Assembly (NCBI GenBank): GCA_027306915.1
Contig: DAHUYW010000016.1
Location: forward strand, 1-64,000
DNA from: Spirochaetales bacterium
Lineage (GTDB): Bacteria > Spirochaetota > Spirochaetia > DAHUYW01
Direction: 5' to 3'
DNA length: 64,000 bases
Shown: in pieces, positions 1 through 8,288 of the stretch
How the letters are laid out: each line of letters begins with the position of its first letter
How positions within the stretch are numbered: the first letter of the stretch is position 1
Notes under the pieces: generated by a model
Database searches by the model: none
What the model was told of the DNA's origin: nothing
The model's input: only the letters and a program-made list of their open reading frames with translations
Translations under genes and position numbers: made by a program

Positions 1-107
1 AAGTTCTCAACCGTTAGGAAGGCCGGATTCACCATCGTGATCACCGCGCAAAACGCCACGATCACGAGAAGGAGGTAGGTTTCGTTTTTCGCCAGAACCT
101 TCTTCAT
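1..107 (-). CDS. Sugar ABC transporter permease, N-terminal fragment
   Basis: Only the first 35 codons lie in the window; the gene continues past base 1. It starts MKKVLAKNETYLLLVIV and runs into a hydrophobic segment followed by NPAFLTVEN, the pattern of the first helix of RbsC-type (BPD_transp_2) permeases. The ATG is 2 bases after the stop of the ATPase gene, so the two are translationally coupled. It would form the membrane channel of the importer whose ATPase and binding protein precede it. The family call rests on position and the N-terminal pattern. Confidence 0.75.
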   Translation of the reverse strand, partial: MKKVLAKNETYLLLVIVAFCAVITMVNPAFLTVEN

Positions 108-109
108 CC

Positions 110-1627
110 TCAGCGCACCTCGTCCAGAAGCTTACCGCTCACCAGATTGAAGAGCTCTTCGCCCGAGACACGCGCGGCGTCGGGAATCTCTCTCTCAATC
201 CTTCCCTTGCGCATGACCAGGATGCGGTTGCAGTTATGCAAAATCTCCGGTATCTCGTCGGAGATAATGATGATCGTCATTCCCGACGCAGCAAGCCCTC
301 GGATGACCTCGTGGATATTGCGCTTCGAGGCGATGTCGATCCCAATGGTCGGGCCGTCGATGATGAACAGCCTCGGGTTCGTTGCGAGCCACTTCGCAAG
401 CACCACGCGCTGCTGATTGCCGCCTGAAAGACTGAAGGCAGGGATGCGTGGTGAGGGTGTCTTTATCCTGAGCTCATCGATCCAATGGAGCTCGGCCTTT
501 CTCCGTTCGGCAGGGTTGATGAGTCGTAGCGCGGTAAGAAGCCTACGCACTATTGTCACGATGATGTTGTCGCCGATCGACTGCGTCACGAACAGCCCTT
601 GGCTCAATCGGTCCTCCGGGAGGTAGCCAATCCCGAGCCTCTTTGCGGCCTCCGGCGACCCGACCTTCACCGGCTTACCGTCCATGAGAATCTCTCCCGA
701 GTCCGGTCGGTTCAGCCCAAAGAGGGCGAGCGCCATCTCGGTACGGCCGGAGCCGATGAGGCCGGTAATTCCAAGAATCTCGCCGGCCCAAACCTTGAAG
801 GAGATGTCGCTGAACTGCCGCGCCTTCGTCAGTCGTCGGACCTCCAGCACCGGAAGCGCGCTCCGTTTCTTCTCATCGAAGGCGAAAGGGGAATAGGAGA
901 TCCTCTGGCCGGTCATCAAGAAGGTGAGCTTCTCGTCGTCGAGGTCGCCCGCCGTGAAATCTCCCACCTTCTTGCCGTCCCGCAGGATGGTCACATTTTC
1001 CGCAATCTCGAAGACCTCGCTCAGCTTGTGGCTGATGAAAAGAGTCGCGATGCCCTTTTGTTTCAGGCCGAGGATCACCGAGAAGAGGTGCTCGACCTCG
1101 TCCTTGGTGATGGCCGACGTAGGCTCGTCCATTATGATCAGACGCGCACCATGAGTCATTGCGCGCGTGATTGCCACGATCTGCTTCTTGGCTATCGAAA
1201 GATTTTGAACCCTCTCGTCGAGGTCTATCGATTCCCCGATCTCCTCAAGGCTTTTCGCCGCGAGCGCTCGCATCCCCCTCCAGTTTACAAGCCGAGTGCG
1301 GCGCTCGATCATCTGATTGAGCGAGATGTTCTCGGCGACGGTCAGATTGGGGTAGAGAGCCAGGTCCTGATAGATGATCTGGACGCCTTCCCGAATTGCG
1401 TCGATGGCCTGCAGGTGGCGATGGGCCTTCCCTTCGATGACAATCTCGCCGCGATCCGCCTCGACAACCCCGCCAATAATCTTGATGAGGGTCGACTTGC
1501 CGGAGCCGTTTTCTCCGACGAGGCAGTGGATCTCCCCCTTGCCGACCGCCATGGACACGTCGTTAAGGGCCTGTACGCCATCATACGCCTTGAAGATGTT
1601 TCTGGCCTGGAGAAAGTTTGCCGCCAT
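110..1627 (-). CDS. Sugar ABC transporter ATP-binding protein (RbsA/MglA type, two NBDs)
   Basis: 505 residues, the usual length for fused two-domain sugar ATPases; it would energise uptake of the sugar captured by the neighbouring binding protein. The first NBD (about 5-240) has Walker A GENGSGKST and Walker B IIMDEPTSAI, but its signature is the divergent LSIAKKQ. The second (about 260-500) has a degenerate P-loop (GLIGSGRTEM), a full LSGGNQQR signature and IIDGPTIGID, where the catalytic glutamate of Walker B is glycine. Asymmetric sites are known in RbsA-like proteins; the E-to-G change is less usual. I start at the ATG at 1627; an upstream TTG at 1690 gives a 21-residue extension with no family match. 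It lies between binding protein and permease genes. Confidence 0.92.
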   Translation of the reverse strand: MAANFLQARNIFKAYDGVQALNDVSMAVGKGEIHCLVGENGSGKSTLIKIIGGVVEADRGEIVIEGKAHRHLQAIDAIREGVQIIYQDLALYPNLTVAENISLNQMIERRTRLVNWRGMRALAAKSLEEIGESIDLDERVQNLSIAKKQIVAITRAMTHGARLIIMDEPTSAITKDEVEHLFSVILGLKQKGIATLFISHKLSEVFEIAENVTILRDGKKVGDFTAGDLDDEKLTFLMTGQRISYSPFAFDEKKRSALPVLEVRRLTKARQFSDISFKVWAGEILGITGLIGSGRTEMALALFGLNRPDSGEILMDGKPVKVGSPEAAKRLGIGYLPEDRLSQGLFVTQSIGDNIIVTIVRRLLTALRLINPAERRKAELHWIDELRIKTPSPRIPAFSLSGGNQQRVVLAKWLATNPRLFIIDGPTIGIDIASKRNIHEVIRGLAASGMTIIIISDEIPEILHNCNRILVMRKGRIEREIPDAARVSGEELFNLVSGKLLDEVR

Positions 1628-1704
1628 GCCTAGTTGCCGCCTATCGAGGATCGGCCGGGAGGTCCGCACGACGCTTCCCTTCCCGGTCAACCCTCTCAGT
1701 CAAA

Positions 1705-1720
1705 CGTGCGTCACCGCACG
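1705..1720 (-). promoter_or_regulatory. Intercistronic hairpin after the binding-protein gene
   Basis: A perfect 6-bp stem (CGTGCG/CGCACG) closes a GTGA loop on the minus strand, which is a GNRA-type tetraloop in RNA. It lies 10 bases after the binding-protein stop and upstream of the ATPase gene. Hairpins here commonly protect binding-protein mRNA and let it exceed transporter mRNA; that role is inferred. Confidence 0.4.
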
Positions 1721-1730
1721 GCCTTTGTGG

Positions 1731-2774
1731 CTACAGCTTCCACTTGCCGTCCGGGTTCTTCCACTGATCCAGATTGCTCTTGTCCACATCGATCCATGCC
1801 TGGCCGTAGACGACCGGAACGCCGTATTTGTTGGTCTTAATCGTCACCTTGTCATAGCCGGGCTTGCCAAGATCGAAGCCATTGGTGATCTTGTTGCCCT
1901 TCAGGGTTTCGTAGGCAATGCGTGCTGCTGCGTAGCCGGCATCGGCCGGGATCCAGAAGTGGATCTGGACAGCGGCGCCGCTCGCAATGTAGTCACCAGC
2001 GACGGACGGTAGACAGGTCCCGAAGGCCGCCACCTTTCCGATGAGCCCTTTCTCGGTGATCGCCTGCGCAGCTCCCGGTACGGTGCTCATGGCGCTTCCC
2101 ATGACCGCCTTCAAGTCAGGATAGGTCTTCAGCAGCTCAAGGGTTTTTTGATAGGCAATCTGTTGATTTTCCTGTTCCTCGATCCTTGCCGTCGCCTCCT
2201 TCAAGTTGGGGAAGCTCGCCTTCGCCTCGGCCTCCTCGCCGTCGACCCACTCGTTGTGAGAGGTGGAAGTCAGGTGTCCTACGAAGGGCTGCCACAAGCC
2301 TTGCTCGCCGAGATACTTCGCCATCATGTCCATCATGTGCTTGCCGTACGCAGTGTTGTCAAAGGCCTCGACATCGTAGTCGGCCTCTTCCTGGTTGGCT
2401 GCCTCGTGCGTCACGACAATGACGTTGTTGGCGTGCGCGCGCTTGAACGCAGATACGAGCGACGCCGGATCGTTAGGTACGGCAAGGACCGCGTTGACCC
2501 CTTTCGCGACCTGGTCCTCAACTATCCCTACCTGCACCGCGGGATCGGCGGTGTTTCCGCCGGTCTGGCTGATGTTGACGTCAGGGTAGTCTTTGCCGAA
2601 CTGCTGGATTCCAAGACGCATGTTGTCGAACCATGCGACACCCTCGAGCTTCACGACCATGACAATCGAGTATTTCTTGCCTTGGCCGCCGGCCGCCTTC
2701 TCGCCGGCCCCCGCTGCGAACAGGAGCCCCGCCGCAGCCAATGAAAGAGAGAGTAGAAAAAGCAACCTCTTCAT
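1731..2774 (-). CDS. Periplasmic sugar-binding protein (RbsB/LsrB/RhaS-like)
   Basis: 347 residues beginning with a hydrophobic signal segment ending FAAGAGEKAA, then a type I periplasmic-binding fold (Peripla_BP_4 type): an opening strand YSIVMVVKLEG, GVNAVLAVPNDPASL and the hinge-region AVMGSAMSTVPG. It should capture a sugar or related small polar ligand for the importer encoded downstream. The ATG at 2774 is preceded by GAGGAGG at good spacing; a TTG one codon earlier is ignored. It is the first gene after a strong promoter at 2806-2835, followed by a hairpin, ATPase and permease. The overall pattern recalls AI-2 or rhamnose binding proteins, but the ligand cannot be read from sequence; the neighbouring kinases suggest a catabolic substrate. 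Confidence 0.9.
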   Translation of the reverse strand: MKRLLFLLSLSLAAAGLLFAAGAGEKAAGGQGKKYSIVMVVKLEGVAWFDNMRLGIQQFGKDYPDVNISQTGGNTADPAVQVGIVEDQVAKGVNAVLAVPNDPASLVSAFKRAHANNVIVVTHEAANQEEADYDVEAFDNTAYGKHMMDMMAKYLGEQGLWQPFVGHLTSTSHNEWVDGEEAEAKASFPNLKEATARIEEQENQQIAYQKTLELLKTYPDLKAVMGSAMSTVPGAAQAITEKGLIGKVAAFGTCLPSVAGDYIASGAAVQIHFWIPADAGYAAARIAYETLKGNKITNGFDLGKPGYDKVTIKTNKYGVPVVYGQAWIDVDKSNLDQWKNPDGKWKL

Positions 2775-2794
2775 CAACGCCCTCCTCTTTAAAG

Positions 2795-2807
2795 TTTACT
2801 AAATGAT
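2795..2807. promoter_or_regulatory. Candidate operator at the binding-protein promoter
   Basis: TTTACTAAATGAT lies just downstream of the -10 box of the 2806-2835 promoter, overlapping its end and the expected transcription start. A near-identical copy (TTTAACTAAATGAT on the minus strand) occurs at 3062-3075, and the core TTTAGTT recurs at 2870 and 10132. The position suits a repressor such as the LacI protein at 10390 or an unlinked ROK regulator. No binding evidence exists. Confidence 0.45.
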
Positions 2808-2835
2808 TTTAGCATCCGGTTTTTGCGGTTGTCAA
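2806..2835 (-). promoter_or_regulatory. Sigma-70-type promoter for the sugar ABC importer
   Basis: On the minus strand a perfect -35 TTGACA (2835-2830) is separated by 18 bases from TAAAAT (2811-2806). TG sits one base before the -10, an extended -10 element. The start should fall near 2799, giving a leader of about 25 bases with the GAGGAGG ribosome site. Confidence 0.7.
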
Positions 2836-3044
2836 ACTTTTTTTGGCTTCTGAAACTACGGTGAGCTTCTTTAGTTGGTCCCGTCGAGAGGACAGGCGGC
2901 CCTTTCCGACCGGAAATCGGCCTCGTCCCTCGGGATTCCCACGATTTGGCCGGAAAAGGGCGCAAGAAATCGTCTGCTTGTCCCCGACGGAGGCCTTAGG
3001 CCCACTCCCGTGAGACGACGCCGTCCTCCGCAGCTCAAAGATTC

Positions 3045-3075
3045 ACTTAACGAATTAAGTGATCATTTAGTTAAA
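3045..3075. promoter_or_regulatory. AT-rich dyad and second operator copy
   Basis: In the 325-base gap between the dehydrogenase stop and the binding-protein gene there is an inverted repeat ACTTAA-N4-TTAAGT (3045-3060), followed by TGATCA and the copy of the 2795 motif (3062-3075). It is markedly AT-rich against GC-rich surroundings. It could be an upstream operator for DNA looping with the 2795 site. The rest of the gap (2836-3044) shows one TTTAGTTGG at 2870-2878 and no gene. Confidence 0.4.
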
Positions 3076-3101
3076 GGATTTTCAAACCCTGATTCGGGTT
3101 G

Positions 3102-3995
3102 CTATCTACCCCGAGCCACCTTGACCCCCGCCATCTCTTCAAACACCTTCACGACCGCAGAGGCATTCTCGTCCCCGAATCCTTTGTTCTGCCCCACCTT
3201 GTTGAGCTCGTGGACCACGTTGGAAAGCATAGTCGGAACGCCGATCTCCTCTGCATAGGTGCGGATCAGATCGGTGTCCTTGACCATGGTCCGAAGGTGA
3301 AAGGAGACCGTAAAATCGCGTGAGCACATCGATTCTCCCACCCCACCTACCACCGGTGAGCGAAAGTCCGACTCCTGCCAGAGGGCAAGCGCCTCCCGCG
3401 GGTCGATGCCGGCTTTCGCTGCGAGAACCAAAGCCTCGCCGAGCGCGGCAACGATTGTCGAAACCAGGAGGTTGCCGCAGAGCTTGGTGGCGAATCCTTT
3501 TCCGTGCGCGCCCATGAAGTGGAGCGTCGCGCCGATTGCCTGAAGAATCGGCTTTGCGCGATCGTAGACCGAACGCTCGCCTCCTGCCATGATCCAGAGG
3601 CCACCCGAGCTCGCCTCGGCGCGGCTCCCGTGCACGGGAGCATCGAGAAACTTTGCTCCCTTGGCGCCGACGAGCTCGGCTTCCCAGAGCGCGGTCCGCG
3701 GCAGCTGCGTGCTCATGTCGATGAAAATCTGGTTTCGGTGCGCTCCTGCGGCGAGCCCCTCCTCGCCCACCATGACCTGCTCCAAGGCTTCCCTGTTCCA
3801 TACCAGGATGAGAACGACCTCTGTCTGCTCGGCGAGCTCCCGAGGCGTCTTCGCGACTGCGGCACCAGCCTTGCGGAGCTCCTTGAGCTTGCTCGGGGTG
3901 CGATTGTACACCACGACCTCGTATTTCTTGGTGAGAAGGGTGCGCGCAATCCCGCTTCCCATTACTCCGGCGCCAACGACTCCGATCCTTTCCAT
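3102..3995 (-). CDS. NAD(P)-dependent 3-hydroxyisobutyrate dehydrogenase-family oxidoreductase
   Basis: 297 residues, the normal length for beta-hydroxyacid dehydrogenases (GarR, MmsB, GlxR). The N-terminal Rossmann motif is IGVVGAGVMGSGIA, the substrate loop is DAPVHGS (family DAPVSGG), and the catalytic lysine is in the segment FATKLCGNLL near residue 170. It would interconvert a 3-hydroxyacid and its semialdehyde with NAD(P). Start ATG at 3995 has AGAGGAGG upstream; an earlier in-frame start adds nine residues without homology. It lies 45 bases after the DUF4340 gene and closes the leftward run beginning with DhaK. A role on a kinase-pathway intermediate is inferred. Confidence 0.88.
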   Translation of the reverse strand: MERIGVVGAGVMGSGIARTLLTKKYEVVVYNRTPSKLKELRKAGAAVAKTPRELAEQTEVVLILVWNREALEQVMVGEEGLAAGAHRNQIFIDMSTQLPRTALWEAELVGAKGAKFLDAPVHGSRAEASSGGLWIMAGGERSVYDRAKPILQAIGATLHFMGAHGKGFATKLCGNLLVSTIVAALGEALVLAAKAGIDPREALALWQESDFRSPVVGGVGESMCSRDFTVSFHLRTMVKDTDLIRTYAEEIGVPTMLSNVVHELNKVGQNKGFGDENASAVVKVFEEMAGVKVARGR

Positions 3996-4040
3996 ACGAT
4001 CCTCCTCTTTGCCTGTGGACACTCCGCGTGGGCTTCGGCC

Positions 4041-5030
4041 CTATCGCGACACAAGAAGGCTTTGCGGCAAGACCGCCCTCCGCAGAGCCTCTCTGTTTAC
4101 GAGATAAAGGAAAGGAACGCCGCTTCGCGTCACGACAAAGCGCTCGCCGCCCTGAATCGCGCGGGCGTCGATCACGTAGCTCACACCGCTCGACGTAGCC
4201 ACCGTCACGCTTACGCGATGGCCGCCGGGGGCAAGAGCGCCAAGATCGAGGACGAAGTCGATTCCCTGCAGAGTAGCAAGCGAGTTTGCCATGACGCTCG
4301 CGCGTGTCTGATCTACGCTGGAGGCGCGTCCAACCAAAGCCCATCGGCCATCCTCGGCGGGTCTTTCCACGCGGTAGGAGTCGCGGGCGTAGCTATCGGG
4401 AAGGTCGAGGGGAACATCGCCGGATACGGCAATCGACGAAATCGTTGCACCCGTGACGTCATCAGGAAGGATCGAGAGGTCGTACCAGTAGTCGAGCCCC
4501 TGCCCGAGATAGAAGCTGAGCGAGCTAGGACAAAGATAGACCTCCTTCTCCCGGGCCACACGGACGTAGTCCTCGTAGCCGCTTGCAGCCTGTTTGCCGA
4601 CCTCGATCTCGGCTAACTTCGAGCCGTCTCGCGACAGCGCGACGATGCGACCCGCCTTTTGCGCAGTGAGATCGAAGCTTGACAGAAGCGACGGATTGCT
4701 GCTCATCATCTTGGTGCGCCGCAGATCACGAAGGGAGGCGACGAGGGCTGCAACCCGCGCCGATGAAGCAGGAAACGACTCATTTCCTACGGCGACGCTC
4801 CATGCGTCATCGGTCCGCTTGAGCGCGACAAGCTCCATGCCTTCTTTCCAGATTTCGATAGCCTCAATTCTCGATGGCTCGAGGTTCGCAAATAACGGTC
4901 TGCCCCCACCTATCGCTCCTTGACCGATCCCGAGCGCCCCGAAGAGATAGAGAGCCGACAGCAGCACGATGGCGCCGCTGAGCGCGATCGCCTTCGACCG
5001 GAAGCTCATCACTACGCCCTGCGACTTCAT
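4041..5030 (-). CDS. DUF4340 domain membrane-anchored protein
   Basis: 329 residues with one N-terminal membrane helix (about 12-35) and an extracytoplasmic beta-rich remainder of the DUF4340 type, containing WSVAVGNESFPA and the repeated YWYDLSILPDD region. Such proteins are typically the last gene of Gld-like ABC modules. Its ATG overlaps the stop of the preceding gene (ATGA), so it is co-translated with the GldG-like protein. The biochemical function is unknown; it probably acts on the outer face of the inner membrane with the transporter. Confidence 0.8.
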   Translation of the reverse strand: MKSQGVVMSFRSKAIALSGAIVLLSALYLFGALGIGQGAIGGGRPLFANLEPSRIEAIEIWKEGMELVALKRTDDAWSVAVGNESFPASSARVAALVASLRDLRRTKMMSSNPSLLSSFDLTAQKAGRIVALSRDGSKLAEIEVGKQAASGYEDYVRVAREKEVYLCPSSLSFYLGQGLDYWYDLSILPDDVTGATISSIAVSGDVPLDLPDSYARDSYRVERPAEDGRWALVGRASSVDQTRASVMANSLATLQGIDFVLDLGALAPGGHRVSVTVATSSGVSYVIDARAIQGGERFVVTRSGVPFLYLVNREALRRAVLPQSLLVSR

Positions 5031-6583
5031 CCTTTTCTTCTTTTCGACCGGGCGACCATGAGAGTCTCCCTTCGAAAATAAACGCGCAGGGCCCCTGCTG
5101 CGATCACGAGCAGCGGCACCAGCACGAGATTTATCACTTCGGCGACACGGATCGCCGTAGCCCGCGTCTCGGGTATCTGGATACGATTCAGGCGCGCCTC
5201 ACGAAAGTTGCGGGTCTTGATGGTGAGAAGGTCCGAGTCACTCGACAACCACTCCACCGCGTTCTCGAGAAAGAGGGCGTTGTACGGGCTATCGGAGAAC
5301 TTTGCGAGGTCCGAGGCAAAGTCGCTGTCGGCTATCACGATAATCCGGCTCGCCGCGCCGGGTACCGAAGGCTCGCCGCTTGGGAAGCGACCTGTGAGCG
5401 CCGCGGCCATAAGATATTGCCCGCGGGTGGCTACCGAGGTCCCCATTCCAACGACGCGAAACGGATTGGTCACGTAGGGTGGCGCCATGAGCCACGCATC
5501 CGGGCTCGTGGTGACGAGCCGCTCTGCAGTGATCCCGGGGACGCTCGTGACTGTGAGATAGCTCGGCCACAGGAGATCCAGACCCGGGAAGCGGCGCGTG
5601 ATCGGGTTGGAGGGTGATACGTCCTGAGGTAGTATTGAGACCCACTCGGGATACTTGCCGATCACCTGCCACTTGAGCGAGCCGAAGACGATCTGCGGCA
5701 GCCGATAGTCGCGGGCGGACTGGTCGAGCACCATCTTCGTCCCGACTCGAACGCCGTAGGAGGCCAGCAGATCGAGCAGGGGGGATGAAGCGACCGGAGT
5801 TGCGGATAGGTCCCGCTCGGTCGCGACGTGCAGCCCCTTCACAGCGAATAAGGCGTGACCTCCCCGTGCCACGAAACGGGCAATGGGCTGAACTTGCTTG
5901 GCCGAGAGCCCGGTGCCGCCAATGACAACAAGCACCTTGATCCCCTCAGGTATCTCCTCCCCGGGCAGGACTGACTTTACCCGGAAGCTAAGCCCAAGCT
6001 GCCCGGCAAGCATCGTGAAGTTGCGCTTCAGGGTCCTTGCGGGATCGGCAATCATCACCGCAACGGCTCCCTCGGAGTTTCTCACGATCCGCCGAATAGA
6101 AAGGGTAAGGCTGTATTCGAGAGTATCAGGATTGAAGACGAAGGGAACCGCGAGGGTGCGATCGAGATACTCAATGACCAGCCCGGAGTACACCTCGGAA
6201 ACCCGCTGCTCGTTCTTCTCAATAACCTGGACCTGCTGCGGTACGATACCGAAACGGTGCGCTGCCTCAACGGTACCCTGTTTGACCGGGTCCTCGATTG
6301 TCACTCTGATCTTGCCGTGCGAGTAGGCGACATACTCATGAAGCAGGTCGATGATCTGACCTGGGACGGGGGTCAGGCTGCGGAGGCGATCGCTCACAAA
6401 ATAGGTGAGATGGACGGTCTGCGGGATCTCTCGAAAGAGCTCTTGCGATACCTTCGATATCGAGAAGGCTTTGTCTTCGGTCAGGTCCGCTCGAAAGAAA
6501 TAGCGGCTCGTGTTGAGCCCCATGAGAAGAAGCACGCCGAGCACGAGAACCAGAATCACGATCTGTTGCCGCCGTGTGTTCAT
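5027..6583 (-). CDS. GldG-like ABC transporter auxiliary protein
   Basis: 518 residues with membrane helices at both ends: an N-terminal one near 7-27 followed by RADLTEDKAFSIS, a hallmark of GldG/ABC_transp_aux proteins, and a C-terminal one near 485-505. The central extracytoplasmic region has a ThuA/IFT52-like fold, with VLVVIGGTG about 210 residues in. In gliding Bacteroidetes GldG works with GldA and GldF; in other phyla the module's cargo is unknown. It follows the permease by 6 bases and overlaps the DUF4340 gene. Confidence 0.85.
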   Translation of the reverse strand: MNTRRQQIVILVLVLGVLLLMGLNTSRYFFRADLTEDKAFSISKVSQELFREIPQTVHLTYFVSDRLRSLTPVPGQIIDLLHEYVAYSHGKIRVTIEDPVKQGTVEAAHRFGIVPQQVQVIEKNEQRVSEVYSGLVIEYLDRTLAVPFVFNPDTLEYSLTLSIRRIVRNSEGAVAVMIADPARTLKRNFTMLAGQLGLSFRVKSVLPGEEIPEGIKVLVVIGGTGLSAKQVQPIARFVARGGHALFAVKGLHVATERDLSATPVASSPLLDLLASYGVRVGTKMVLDQSARDYRLPQIVFGSLKWQVIGKYPEWVSILPQDVSPSNPITRRFPGLDLLWPSYLTVTSVPGITAERLVTTSPDAWLMAPPYVTNPFRVVGMGTSVATRGQYLMAAALTGRFPSGEPSVPGAASRIIVIADSDFASDLAKFSDSPYNALFLENAVEWLSSDSDLLTIKTRNFREARLNRIQIPETRATAIRVAEVINLVLVPLLVIAAGALRVYFRRETLMVARSKRRKG

Positions 6584-6589
6584 CGCTAG

Positions 6590-7312
6590 CTACTTCCACT
6601 TTGCAAGGACGAGCACCTTGACGTTCGCGTACAGGAATCCCGCCGACAGTATGAGGAAGTAGGCGATATCGCGGCTGTCGAGGACCCCCTTGCGGAAGCT
6701 GTCGAAGTGGTAGTCGATCGAGAGATAACCAACCGCGCTCGCGGCCCAATAGGGGAGCTGCACTATTTTGGGAAGCTCTCCAATGAACGTCAGAAAGAGA
6801 AGAGCAAAGACCGTAGACAGAAAGGCAGTGACCTGGTTTGCGGAGACTGCCGATAGAAAAAGCCCGATCGCGATGGCGGCTGCGGCGAGGAATATGACGC
6901 CGAGATACTCACTTACGATCTGACCCGGATCAAAATACCCTATCGGTGCTACCGACAAAGGAACGGCAACGGTGAGCGCAAGGATAACAACCAGAAGGAT
7001 AAGCGCGGCGAGATATTTGCCCGCGACGAGCTCTCCCTCGCGAATCGGAAAGGTGAAGAGGAGCTCTTCGGTTCCAAGCTTGCGCTCCTCCGCCCAGCTA
7101 CGCATGGTGATCGCCGGAATAAGCAGCACGAAAACGGTTGGAAAGATCCCGAAGTAGGCACGCAACGAAGAGGTGTCTTGCGCGAAGAACTGCTGGATGA
7201 AGAAGAGCCAGGCGGAGGTAAACACCAGAAAGAAGACAATTACCGCGTAGGCGGCCGGGGAATTGAAGAAGGAGCGAAGCTCCCGCTTCACAACCGCAAA
7301 AACGCTATGCAT
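6590..7312 (-). CDS. ABC-2 type permease (GldF-like)
   Basis: 240 residues with about six hydrophobic segments. It starts FAVVKRELRSFFNSPAAY, typical of GldF and related ABC-2 permeases, and includes EERKLGTEELLFTFPI, the cytosolic loop that contacts the ATPase. It should form the membrane part of an exporter with the adjacent ATPase. Its start overlaps the ATPase 3' end by 8 bases. The substrate is unknown. Confidence 0.87.
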   Translation of the reverse strand: MHSVFAVVKRELRSFFNSPAAYAVIVFFLVFTSAWLFFIQQFFAQDTSSLRAYFGIFPTVFVLLIPAITMRSWAEERKLGTEELLFTFPIREGELVAGKYLAALILLVVILALTVAVPLSVAPIGYFDPGQIVSEYLGVIFLAAAAIAIGLFLSAVSANQVTAFLSTVFALLFLTFIGELPKIVQLPYWAASAVGYLSIDYHFDSFRKGVLDSRDIAYFLILSAGFLYANVKVLVLAKWK

Positions 7313-8255
7313 CGGTCGCCCCTTCTCTTGTTAGGCGGAGGAAGACCTCCTCAAGATCAATCATCCGCTTCGACAATCCCAAGATCTTCAAGCCGTTTAA
7401 AACCGCCCAATCGAAGATCGCCGCCTCGTTTTCGCCGTCGCCGAGCGATATCTCAAGGGCAAAACGTCCCGAGTCGACGACTTCGGGCGGACCGGTGAGG
7501 TCACCAACGGAAAGCCTCGATGCGGCAGCAATCACCGCGGCAAGGGAGTCCGCTTCGACCGTGGTCGCCATAATCGTGCGCTTGCCCGCAAGAGCTCTCG
7601 AGAGATCTGAAGGCACCCCTTGCGCGGCAACAGCTCCCTGATTGAGAATCACAACCCTTCCGCAAAGGATCTCGACCTCTTGGAGGATATGGGTGGAGAG
7701 GATCACGGTCTTTTCTCTCCCCAGCCCTCGGATAAGCTCACGGATCTCGATGATCTGGCTCGGATCCAGCCCCGAGGTTGGCTCGTCGAGAATGAGGATC
7801 GCCGGGTCGTGGAGAATGGCTTGGGCTAGCCCTACCCGCTGGCGGTAGCCCTTCGAGAGACGGCGGATGTCGCGAAAGACGACCGACTCAAGACCGCACA
7901 GGTCGATCGCTCGTTCGATGTGCTGCTGCGCATCTCTCCCGGCCGGCCTGCGGACTTCCGCAACGAATTTCAGGTACTCGAGAACCTTGAGATCCTGGTA
8001 GACCGGCGCATTTTCGGGAAGATAGCCGACACAGGCCTTCACCGCGACGGGATCCTTCGTCACGTCGAGCGAATTGACGAGTGCCTTGCCGCTGGTCGGG
8101 AAATGGTAGCAGGTGAGGATCCTCATCATTGTCGTCTTGCCCGCACCGTTGGGTCCGAGCAGGCCGACCACCTCGCCCTTCCCCACCGCGAGGCTTACCC
8201 CGTGGAGGGCTTCGAAAGCGCCATAGCGCTTGACAAGATTCTGCGTTTCAACCAT
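7305..8255 (-). CDS. ABC-2 type ATP-binding protein (GldA-like)
   Basis: 316 residues. The NBD covers about 1-220, with Walker A GPNGAGKTT, signature LSKGYRQRVG, Walker B ILILDEPTSGLD and H-loop STHILQE; a C-terminal extension of about 90 residues is typical of GldA/CcmA-like proteins. It powers the ABC-2 permease downstream. It begins 33 bases after the DhaL stop in the same direction, so it is probably on the same transcript as the kinase genes, an unexpected pairing of an export module with a catabolic operon. Confidence 0.9.
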   Translation of the reverse strand: MVETQNLVKRYGAFEALHGVSLAVGKGEVVGLLGPNGAGKTTMMRILTCYHFPTSGKALVNSLDVTKDPVAVKACVGYLPENAPVYQDLKVLEYLKFVAEVRRPAGRDAQQHIERAIDLCGLESVVFRDIRRLSKGYRQRVGLAQAILHDPAILILDEPTSGLDPSQIIEIRELIRGLGREKTVILSTHILQEVEILCGRVVILNQGAVAAQGVPSDLSRALAGKRTIMATTVEADSLAAVIAAASRLSVGDLTGPPEVVDSGRFALEISLGDGENEAAIFDWAVLNGLKILGLSKRMIDLEEVFLRLTREGATDA

Positions 8256-8288
8256 CGCGCATGTCCCGCACTGCGCCCGGACAGCCCT

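Noticed and set aside
3139..4616. Long open frames overlapping the dehydrogenase and DUF4340 genes on both strands
   Set aside because: They have arginine/proline-rich, low-complexity translations with no family match and no ribosome site; they arise from high GC at third codon positions of the real genes.
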